A stretch of 64,000 nucleotides of DNA. It comes from Akebia trifoliata (taxonomy: Eukaryota; Streptophyta; Magnoliopsida; Ranunculales; Lardizabalaceae). The position numbers were made by a program, and so were the translations under genes. Of the stretch, positions 55,837 through 64,000 are shown piece by piece. Numbering within the stretch: position 1 is the first letter of the stretch; every line of letters starts with the position of its first letter. The notes beneath the pieces are model-generated. The model did no database searches. It saw only the letters and a program-made list of their open reading frames with translations, and was not told where the DNA came from. The DNA lies in assembly GCA_017979445.1 (NCBI GenBank), contig CM030714.1, forward strand, positions 620,001 to 684,000, written 5' to 3'.

Positions 55837-56214
55837 GGGAGTGGTTCGATAGCCTTAAAGTTTGCCAAACATTTTTTGTAAATCACGTTTTGATGGGGTT
55901 AGAAGTTTTGGAATAGGCTGATTTTTTTGTGAGGATGATCTCTATGGTGAAGAGATCATCCTCACCAAAAATCAACTCATTTTGAAACTTCTAACCCTAA
56001 TTTACAAGTTGAAGAATCGTGGACCGTGCAATTTTTGTAAATCACTTTTGATGGGGTTAGAAGTTTTTGAATAGGTTGTTTTTTGGTGAGGATGATCTCC
56101 TCATCATAGAGGTCATCCTCACAAAAAATCAGCTCATTCCAAAGCTTCTAACCCATGTTTTGAAAAATGTTGGGCAAGATGTTTGGCAAACTTTAGGGCT
56201 GCTGAACTGCCCCC
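55837..56214. mobile_element. Double-hairpin MITE, family A variant in unit D
   Basis: Begins 'gggagtggttcgatagcc' and ends 'gggctgctgaactgccccc'. It lies in (TA)n and has two hairpins. No such element stands at this place in units B or C. Confidence 0.78.
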
Positions 56215-56893
56215 TATATATATAAAAGCGATCTCGTTATTTTATATCATCGAGATCGTCACTTTGAAAAACCTATGGTCTTGTACTTCATGTTTTGGGA
56301 ATTAAAATGAACATTGAGCCGGAATAGGAATTTTGTCAAAAGTTCATCACATTTTGGAATATTTCTCTTTTAGTTATCTGTGTCTATTTCGAGTATTAAT
56401 ATGTATATAATAAAAAACAATGTTGAGCCCCACTTATTTGTTTAAATCTTTTATATTCTATAATAATAAAAAAAAAAAGTATCTCAATGACACAGCTTTT
56501 ACTTTTATTTTTATATTTTTATCGATAAGACTATTTTTAATGAATTCATGCACAACTTGGTGTTAACAGGATTTGAACCCAAGTATGTAGTGTCATCACC
56601 CAAAGAATTTACCAACTACTTAACTAGCTGGCACTAGAGCTGCAACCTGGGCAGGTTGGAGGGTGAACCCAAGCTCAACCCAAGTAGTAGAACCCTCAAC
56701 CCGATTATTGAGCCTAGGTTCGCTAACCCAAGCTTAATCTTCTAAAATCGGGTTGAGTTCGGGTCAGTCCAAGTTAGGTAATTTTGGATGTTTAGATTAG
56801 GTAGGGTGGGTTGGGCTCATTGAATAACCCTAATTTCATTTTAACTAACAAATAAATTTTATATTTGAAAAAAAAAAAAAAAAAAAAAAAAAA

Positions 56894-57248
56894 GGGAGCC
56901 GTTCGGGTACCAACTATTTGGCCAACACGTTTTGTCCCAAATGTGTTAGATGTTTTGGAATGGGCTGATATTTTATGAAAATGGTCTATGATGAGGTGAA
57001 TATCCTCACCAAAAATTAGCACATTCCAAAACTTCTAACCCCATCAAAAGTGGTTTACAAAAAATAAACAGTTCACGATTCTTCAACTCATAAACATGGG
57101 GTTAGAAGTTTTGGAATGGGCTGATTTTTGGTGATGATGATCTCCTCATCATAGAGATCATCTTCACTAAAAATTGACTTATTTCGAAATTTCTAACATA
57201 TGTAGGACAAAATGTGTTGGCCAAATAGTTGGCCCCTAAACGGGACCC
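56894..57248. mobile_element. Family A MITE, old copy in unit D
   Basis: Begins 'gggagccgttcgggtacca' after a poly-A tract and ends 'tggcccctaaacgggaccc'. It is the best kept of three orthologous insertions (20699, 33587, 56894). Confidence 0.78.
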
Positions 57249-57705
57249 TTAAAAAAAATAAACATAAAAAAACAAAATTACTAATAGTTAGACAAATTAT
57301 ATTAAAACAAAGTACATTAATAATAACCAATTGTGCACAAGTAAAATAATAAGATGGAATTAAAAAAACTAAAATTAATATGAAAATATTTTTTTATTAG
57401 TATATAACATCGGGTTCAGGTTTAGTCGAGTTGTTCGTACCCTCAACTCATGTTCAACCTGAATTGAAATCGGGTTGAAATATTTTAACCCAGACTCAAC
57501 TCATTTTCTACATAACTCGGCCCAAGCTCGTCCATCATCTGGGTTGAGTTCGGGTCAGCACACCCTTTTAGCCCTAGTTGGCACCTGCAACATTTACTTC
57601 TATTGTATATTCTCTACAATTTTTCAAGGGTACCCTAAACTTTAATGCTTTTCATCTTCTACTCATTTTTCCTGAATGTCCATTCAATTGTATTATCTTT
57701 TCTTG

Positions 57706-58067
57706 GTCCAAGCCATTAGTGAGATATAATTTTGGAAGAGCTAGAATTCTAACCTTTTGTCAACACTTACGATAGTTTATATGGGGCGTAGGCCTCCCAA
57801 AAGGTAATTGAAGAATGTAAAGGTTTCCTCTAGTCAGACGACGATTAACCCTCCAGTGTAAAGGTAGAAGGGAGCTTGACTGCAAGACCCACCTGTCAAG
57901 TAGGGACGAAAATCGGCCTTAGTGATCTAATGGTGCCAAGTGGAAGGGTCGTCGCTCAACGGATAAAAATTACTCTAGGGATAATAGGTTGATCTTCCCC
58001 AAGAGTTCACATCAACGGGAAGGTTTGGCACCACGATGTCAGTTCTTCGCCACCTGGGGTTGTAGTA
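57706..58067 (+). pseudogene. Nuclear insertion of plastid 23S rRNA gene fragment (domain V region)
   Basis: The fragment carries 'tatggggcgtaggcctccca', 'agggagcttgactgcaagac', 'gtcgtcgctcaacggataaa', 'ttactctagggataatagg' and 'gatcttccccaagagttcac'. These belong to the peptidyl-transferase region of bacterial-type large-subunit rRNA, and the wording fits plant plastid rrn23 best. It is decayed, mostly by C-to-T and G-to-A changes (for example 'ggataatag' for GGATAACAG and 'catcaacggg' for CATCGACGGG), and has an internal deletion. It is inserted between 'tcttttcttg' and 'tctttaacaccct', which are adjacent in unit B. It is not a functional rRNA gene. Confidence 0.85.
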
Positions 58068-58920
58068 TCTTTAACACCCTTAACCCCTAAGAGGATGCAC
58101 GTGCCATAGGCACAAGCAAACTCTAATGTATATAAAATGTATTGTGTTGTATATTTTTAATAAGGAATATTTTTTATTTTTCTACAATGAAGTTATTAAA
58201 AGATAATTCATTTAACACTTTCACACTTTCATTTAAGTGCAAGATCGAATCTCTATATGTATAGCAGTTTTTTATTTTTCCTTTAGAACTATTTACATGG
58301 TTGTGAGAGAGCACTAAAGCGTGTCTCAACCCATTTTTACCAATAAAAATCAATCATGTTTTTTTACAAAGTCATTAATCAAGTTGTTAAAATTAATTCT
58401 AAATAGTAATGTTTTAAAAATGGGACTAATAATCAAATCGAAACTTTTCTTAATTGGTGGGTCCGAATAAGGTTCAATTTGGTCAGACCAATATATTATT
58501 ATTATTATTATTATATATAATGAAGGACAACATAAAATATTAATATATGATAAATAAAAAATATATATAATATAAAATCTAAGAAATTAAATTCGTTTAA
58601 ATAAAATATTCTTTAATAAATGACAATTTTATTAAAATTAGGCCACTCAAGTCTTTAATAGGTTTTGTTTACATGTGCCCCTAGGACAACTGTTAAATAT
58701 GAAATTGAAAATATGCATTTGAGGATATTTTTGGTAGAATTTTTTTTTAGGGCATTTTAGATATTAACAAAAAAATCGGTAATGTATTTAATGCATCTTA
58801 ATAGCCATCTTCAATCATTGAAGTTTGTTTTAAAAACCTTCAATTTAACAAGGTCTAAATCTCAAGAAAGCAGAAAGTAGTGCGAGATGTTAAAACCGTT
58901 AAAACTATTACTTCGGATTG
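58068..58920. other. Unit D flank, no gene
   Basis: Resumes the unit B/C sequence after the plastid insertion. Contains (TTA)n near 58495. Homology to units B and C ends at about 58860. Confidence 0.5.
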
Positions 58921-58924
58921 AGAA

Positions 58925-59578
58925 TTGAGAAATACAGACGATAAAAACAACAAGAAATCAACAAACAAGGGGCAACAATGGCCCAACTGGGAGGGAGTAA
59001 ATCTGAGGCCAAAAGGAAGAAGAGGACGGCTGAGGGGCACTAACAGTGGCAAAAGGAATAGAGGAAGTGGTAAGGGAGGGTTTGGTTATACCCCTATAAG
59101 CCCCAATGAATTTTTGGAAAGGAGGAAGCTGTTGACTCTCGAAGGACCTCTTCTGATGAGAGACCAAGGGTAGCAGCTGTTCGATGAAAAGCCAGAAACA
59201 GGAGAGATTTCAAATGACTTAGAGGGTCATCACCTAGTGCAAAACACCCCCATAGAAGCTTAGCCATACGAGACCAATGTTGGAGGAAGAGACTTTCAAC
59301 TCACCAATACCTTAGCAAGAGCCTACGAGGCAGAATCAACATCCAAAGTAGGGACCACTGCAATTGTCTAAGCCTTAGTAGTTCCTCCCATAGAGGGGCC
59401 CACTCCAAAAAATCACAGTAAACTTTTGCCCTGGGCAAGGATGGTGGGAGAAAAAACCAAAGCCTCAACTAGAAGACAAGGAAAACTGACCTACCAACCC
59501 CAAGTTCTTGACAGCAACAAAATTCTCATCACTTGCCTCAAAGAAATACTTAAGAAATGAGAGGAAGAATGGAAGGCA
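58925..59578 (+). pseudogene. LINE ORF1-like relic, upstream part
   Basis: GC content is higher than around it. Pieces of translation in shifting frames include MAQLGGSKSEAKRKKRTAE and WARMVGEKTKASTRRQGKLT. A basic N-terminal region and a W(A/V)R(M/V)V-type motif before a DUF4283-like domain are typical of plant LINE ORF1 proteins. Several stops and shifts are present. It continues beyond the inserted foldback element at 60656. Confidence 0.5.
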
Positions 59579-60655
59579 TGGTTTTTAAACTCGGTATTTG
59601 GTCTCGTCTCGTTCACCTCTGATACCGAGTTGACTCGGACGATACGTCTCGTCTCATCGAGTTGTCTCGTTCAACATTGAAACAATGGTTTTTAACCATT
59701 TAAAAAATCTGAAAAATCTAAAAAATTCAGGAAAAATTCAGAATTGACTCCTATTAAAAAATGAACCCCCCAAAAAATATAAAATTAAAAAAAAATTCAT
59801 AATATACATATCAATCAAATTCAAGGTAATTAAATAAGGGTCCCGTTCAATGGCTAACTTTTTGGCAAAACATTTTTCAAAACATGAGTTAGAAGTTTTG
59901 GAATGGGCTGATTTTTGGTGAGGATGATCTCTACGGTGAGGAGATCATCATCACCAAAAATCAGCCCATTCCAAAACTTCTAACCCCATAAAAAATAGTT
60001 TACAAAAAATGGACGGTCCACGATTTTTCAACTTGTAAACATGGGTTAGAAGTTTTGGAATGGGCTGATTTTTTGTGAGGATGATCTACTCACCGTAGAG
60101 ATCATCCTCACCAAAAATCAGCCCATTCCAAAACTTCTAACTTATGTTTTGAAAAATGTTTTGCCAAAAAGTTAGCCATTGAACGCTACCCATTAAATAA
60201 AACACATGTTTCCTAAAGATTAGTATAAATTTCTAATGAAATTTTCATCAAAAAGTTTCTAAAGAAAAAATAAAATAAATTATCAAAAATACATTTAGTA
60301 TTTATCACAAGAAAGTAATAATATCACTCAATAGCTATTGCTTATAAAAATAAAATAGAAATTTTCATTTGTAACTTTTTTTTTCGTAAAACTCGGTTGT
60401 CTCGGTTAACTCGGACGAGATTTTGAAAATCTCGTCCGATACAGCTCGTTTGTCTCGCGAGTTAACGTAAAATCTGTAATATCTCGGATATCTCGTTCGT
60501 CTCGGACGAGTTTTGTGAAAATATCGTCCGAGATGACTCGCATATCTCACGATACACGGTTGTCTCATGACTCATTGTGAGTTGGTATCGTTAGGCTGCG
60601 ATACCGAGTTAACTCGGGCGATACGTCTCGGTCTCGGACGAGTTTAAAAACCATG
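59579..60655. mobile_element. 1.08-kb foldback element, family F, inserted in the LINE relic
   Basis: Ends 'atggtttttaaactcggta' and 'gacgagtttaaaaaccat' are inverted repeats. Further in, repeated words such as 'ctcggacgag', 'gtctcg' and 'gataccgagtt' fill both ends. A 9-bp near-duplication (atggaaggc at the left, atggaaggg at the right) suggests a Mutator-type insertion. The centre holds a family A MITE. No transposase. Confidence 0.65.
59838..60191. mobile_element. Double-hairpin MITE, family A, with exact 9-bp target duplication
   Basis: Begins 'gggtcccgttcaatggctaa' and ends 'gttagccattgaacgctaccc'. The 9-mer attaaataa flanks it at 59829-59837 and 60192-60200. This is the only family A copy outside a simple TA, poly-A or similar tract, so it shows the target-duplication length. 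Both hairpins are almost perfect, with the linker 'caacttgtaaacatgggtt'. Confidence 0.88.
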
Positions 60656-61030
60656 ATGGAAGGGCAGCTTAGTAGGCCACTTTCTTTGACACAAGTTCTC
60701 ATACGCAACAATGAAGATTGCAGTCAAGAAACTCTGAAAATTGAGAGGAAGCTTAGAAACCTTCTCAAAAGGGAATAAGCTGTATTTCTTTAAGTTTGAG
60801 GATGAGGAAGACAACTAGAAGGTACTCCAAGAGGGGCCTTGGTTTATTGTAGGAATACTCATGGTCCTAACAGAATGGATGAACAAGATAGAGAGTAGAA
60901 AAACTAGAAACAGTAGTCATCCCTACCTAGATCAAGCTCCATGATCTCCCTAACCAATTCTGGTACCCGGAAGCTCTAAGCTATATAACAAGCGTGATAG
61001 GAAAAACCCCTATTTATGGATCTCCTGTTT
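60656..61030 (+). pseudogene. LINE ORF1-like relic, DUF4283-type domain
   Basis: Reads RGSLETFSKGNKLYFFKFED, then EEDN, a stop, KVLQEGPWFIVGILMVL and TEW. This fits the plant DUF4283 pattern (F.F....D...VL..GPW.....L.L..W) known from LINE ORF1 and related zinc-knuckle proteins. Later text 'ctccctaaccaattctggta' (LPNQFWYPEAL) fits the LP..YW.PE.L part. It is broken by stops and split from its upstream half by the element at 59579-60655. Confidence 0.65.
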
Positions 61031-61689
61031 AATTCTTGAAAAACTCACGAATTTTTTCATTTTTTTCAATGAAAGTATTATTCTCCGGATTATTGAACTA
61101 TTCTGAATAATTCACGAATTTTAAGTTTGAAAGAATAAAACATGATTTTTACAAATTTTACGACTTTTACAAATTTTTATAAAACTCAGTGGAAAAAAAA
61201 TGCTTCTATAACTTATTCAATGTTGCAAAGTGTAAACTTGTAAGTTGTGACATGTAAGACAAGTCGACTTTGAAGCGGTCATACTTCAAATTTTGGAGGA
61301 ATTCACATTTTTACATGGCAAATGTTCCTTTTATCTTAAAAATAATAATGACATGGCCCTCTACATTTATTTGAGATTACACAATAATTTTTCAAATTGA
61401 TGATTTGTCTCTTGACTTTGGTCTTCTTTTAAAAATCAATGAAATAATAACCTCAATGTCTTCATTATCACCACCATCATTATTACCATCACCATTAACA
61501 TCACCAATTTCATCATCACCACCACTATTAACATTACTATCACATAGCCGGATTTTTTATTTTTGAATTTTTGAAATGAAACGGATAATACACGCATGAA
61601 ACATATGCCGCATATTTTCCATTTATCAAGTTTTAGACTGGATTTTTGCAATCTAAAATCGAATAGAACTCGAATTTTTCACAAATTGA
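61031..61689. other. No gene; (ATC)n-like tract
   Basis: AT-rich, with a degenerate 'catcaccaccatcattatta' repeat at 61455-61540. It gives the Met/Val-rich minus-strand frame, which is an artefact. Confidence 0.4.
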
Positions 61690-63930
61690 ATTTTTGTCAA
61701 ATTGCTAACAAGGGTTGTCAATTCTAGTCCAACTTACAGTTAACAAATAAGTGAAATGACATTAATAAAATCATTTTAAGAGTGGCCAAATATAGTTACC
61801 TTTAACTTTCATTTAACAAATAAGTGAATGACATTAGTCATACCTTCCTTTATTTTACAACCAGGTCTCAAACTAAAAGAAGAAAGACATAAGAGCCCTA
61901 ATAACATAACTTGCCAGTTAGCATATTCAATTGACTCCCAGACGTGCACAAGTTCAGGAATCAAAGATCTGTATGTCTCAGGATACAAATTTTTCATTGG
62001 GAAGTGCAATCGTGTATCTCGAGGTGTATAGATCTATGATTCTTAAACTTATCACATCAGGTAGTCAAGTGAGTATGGCACGTGACGAGTCATATTATCA
62101 TGACTCATGACATAAACATCATCTTAGAAAACTCCAAGATGGTGTGGGATCCTCAAAATCATATCTGCAATAAATCGAAAATCAGACCCAACCCACAGGA
62201 AATGACTGATCAGCTTCATGGGTGATTTTTAAATTCTAAAATCTATCACATTAAATACATGAACAACACTTTTTTTAATGACAGAATAGACAACACGAAT
62301 CCTATTTCCACATTCAAAGGACCTTGGCTGAGAGAATTTTTTTCTTAATAATCCATGAGTTTTGGGCAGTTTCTTAATAGTCTTCTCAATTACTGCTTGT
62401 GACTTTTTTCTTCTCAATTTTCAAAATCCACCTTCCTCAATAGCACCTCAGTCCAATTGTGTTTATATCATCAAAAGATTGCACAACTTCTATGCATGCA
62501 TAACATCATTCTCTATTTTACCTTCTTTTTTTTTTAATCATTAGGTCGAAATTAGAACTCTAAATGCCAAGAGAGCACATTTTTAATTTTTACAGAATAT
62601 CTATCAATTGTATCCTATGATTCGCATTTATAGTTCTCCTTCGCAATAATTCGATGGCTCCACTAACTCAATTAATGTTCGTTTTTTCCTCTAAAATTAT
62701 AGGTTGTTCAAGAGTTCTACCATCTTAGGATGGAAAATCTAATCTAGTTGTGAAAACCTCAAGTTCCTCTACAACTAATGACGACACAGAGGACTACTCA
62801 ATCTTTCAATTTTCTTTTCAAATAAAAAACCCAAGAAATGACTTCACCTTTTGGAACTATGAAATCAATCACCAATTGTTTTTTTTTTTTCGCCTGAAAG
62901 GGAGAAGAGTACAAGGAAAACATATGTTGCCATTACACATCTTGAATATCAAATTGGTGACAAAAATATAATAAAATTTTGATCTATATGCATCACCAGA
63001 CAACATATTTATCCATACAGAATATGAACTGCCACACGGTCGCAGTCCATATTTCTACTGTTGTATTTCAACCAAGTGACTTTCCTCCAATGACATTTCT
63101 TTTCCTACCCAAAATTCACTCCAAAGTTATCCAAGCCACCACAGGTTTTCGGAGCGCTCACGACCTTCCACTCCACCAATTAAACTTTCTTAATCCTTCA
63201 AATGGGCATTGGGATAAAAATAGAACATAGGAATGCTGGATAGAGTACTTTTAAAAAGATGCTGAGATTTCCATGAGGTCGGCCTTTTGCCAAATCCTTC
63301 TATAAGAGAGTACCACTACCACAAAGCTCTAGATCAATAATTAGCAACCCAATAGAAAGCCCAAGGAAGTGGAAGGAAACTAAACCGCCAAATCCCAGGA
63401 AAAATCTCTACATCAATCACATCTAGTCCTAGAGGCTAAATGTTAGAGAGAATCTTAATTATAAATGCTCCCAACTGAAAGTTGTTTCTTGATCGAACCT
63501 CCAAACCTTAATCGAGGAGAAAGTTCTCCCAACACAAACTAAACAGCACTAATTAAATCAAATCTCCAAAATTGTTTTGTTACAGCAACAATGACCCTTA
63601 TTTATTTATACGGCTTAGACCCATTGCTCAGTTGGTTCATGTATTGTAATGTAACTTTAAGTTGTTGATTCTATTGAGAAATTTTTCTCTGAAACTTTCT
63701 AACAACCAAACTCTAATTTTTCATGTATTTTAGTCAGAAAATCTCGAGAAATGAAAAATAAGTGGGTTTTACCAATGTCAAGTTCACCACTTTTTATTGT
63801 CGAATTCAACATTTTTTAAAGAATGTTGAATTCAATTATAAAAAATGTCGAACTCAACAATAAAAAATGGTGAACTCGACAATAAAAATCGTGAGTTCGA
63901 CAACAAATAAAAAGTGGTGAGTTCGTCAAT
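61630..63930. repeat. Dispersed segmental repeat, copy 2 (partner at 23690-27640)
   Basis: 61745-62360 matches 23750-24420, 62430-62640 matches 27365-27640, and 63740-63905 resembles 24780-24930. The order is kept, but the spacing differs because the first copy is interrupted by other DNA. Confidence 0.5.
61905..62107. mobile_element. Foldback element, family C, inside the repeat copy 2
   Basis: Orthologous to 23892-24110 by duplication. The arms 'gccagttagcatattcaat' and 'gagtatggcacgtgacgag' have diverged from each other. Confidence 0.6.
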
Positions 63931-64000
63931 AATGAAGGACTATAAAGAAATAAAATGTTTACTACATGGACAATCAAGCTACAGTCTTAGGGATTATTTA
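62700..64000. other. No supported gene at the right edge
   Basis: Short frames at 62750-62971 and 62979-63230 show no domain. A tRNA-like scrap ('acccattgctcagttggttc') lies near 63620. The last 250 bp contain tandem-like 'aaaaagtggtgaactcgaca' words, also present near 24830-24960. Confidence 0.4.

Larger units (their letters stand above)
53430..58860 (+). repeat. Segmental duplication unit D (contains acyltransferase copy D)
   Basis: 53430-53845 matches 18200-18665 of unit B ('gcatgcagcctaatag', 'atctccaaccaaaaagtg'). The gene and downstream DNA match both B and C up to about 58860. Private additions are the region 55490-55800, a family A MITE (55837-56214) and plastid rRNA DNA (about 57706-58067). 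Confidence 0.75.

Noticed and set aside
57706..58067. Functional rRNA gene
   Set aside because: Only part of domain V is present, with many transitions and a deletion in a nuclear repeat context.
1..64000. CRISPR array, operon, prophage or other prokaryotic system
   Set aside because: The window is clearly plant nuclear DNA. The regular repeats are MITE arrays and microsatellites, without spacers or cas genes.

Overview
The window is nuclear DNA of a flowering plant. It is AT-rich, packed with plant-type transposable elements, and holds a plant-specific family of membrane-bound acyltransferases plus a decayed piece of plastid 23S rRNA. No tRNA, CRISPR, operon or bacterial feature is visible. 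I cannot name the species. The only host protein-coding genes I can support are members of the plant wax-synthase / acyl-CoA-sterol acyltransferase branch of the MBOAT superfamily. Each has one exon and codes for about 371-374 residues. There are four near-complete copies. Copy A is on the minus strand (4202-5317). Copies B (18672-19796), C (31494-32618, broken by one nonsense codon) and D (53845-54960) are on the plus strand. Two loose C-terminal tails at about 360-432 and 7409-7487 show the array was once larger.

Layout. 1-2 kb: an acyltransferase tail and an array of palindromic MITEs. 2.3-2.5 kb: a LINE endonuclease scrap. 4.2-5.4 kb: gene A, with two G-boxes upstream. 5.6-8.6 kb: small foldback elements and a second acyltransferase tail. 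10.7-12.7 kb: a solo LTR. 14.4-16.8 kb: a dense array of one MITE family in TA repeats. 17-22.5 kb: duplication unit B. 23-30 kb: mixed repeats, a LINE reverse-transcriptase scrap and a GA-rich minisatellite. 31-34.4 kb and 40.3-41.7 kb: unit C, split by a 5.8-kb Ty3/gypsy chromovirus (34416-40256). 41.7-50.4 kb: a CACTA-like element carrying a Gly/Arg-rich exon, a TNP1-like scrap and a solo LTR. 53.4-58.9 kb: unit D, containing the plastid rRNA insertion. 58.9-61 kb: a LINE ORF1 relic holding a nested foldback element and MITE. 61.6-64 kb: a second copy of repeats seen at 23.7-27.6 kb.

Units B, C and D are segmental duplicates that share promoter, gene and about 2.5 kb of downstream sequence. 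Comparing them gives natural empty sites for the later insertions: the chromovirus, one MITE in unit C and the plastid DNA in unit D. A second theme is the abundance of small near-palindromic elements. Several unrelated-looking families are flanked by exact 9-bp (one 10-bp) target duplications, which points to Mutator-type (MULE) transposition. Two of these families sit directly against the acyltransferase genes, one in the proximal promoter and one at the stop codon.
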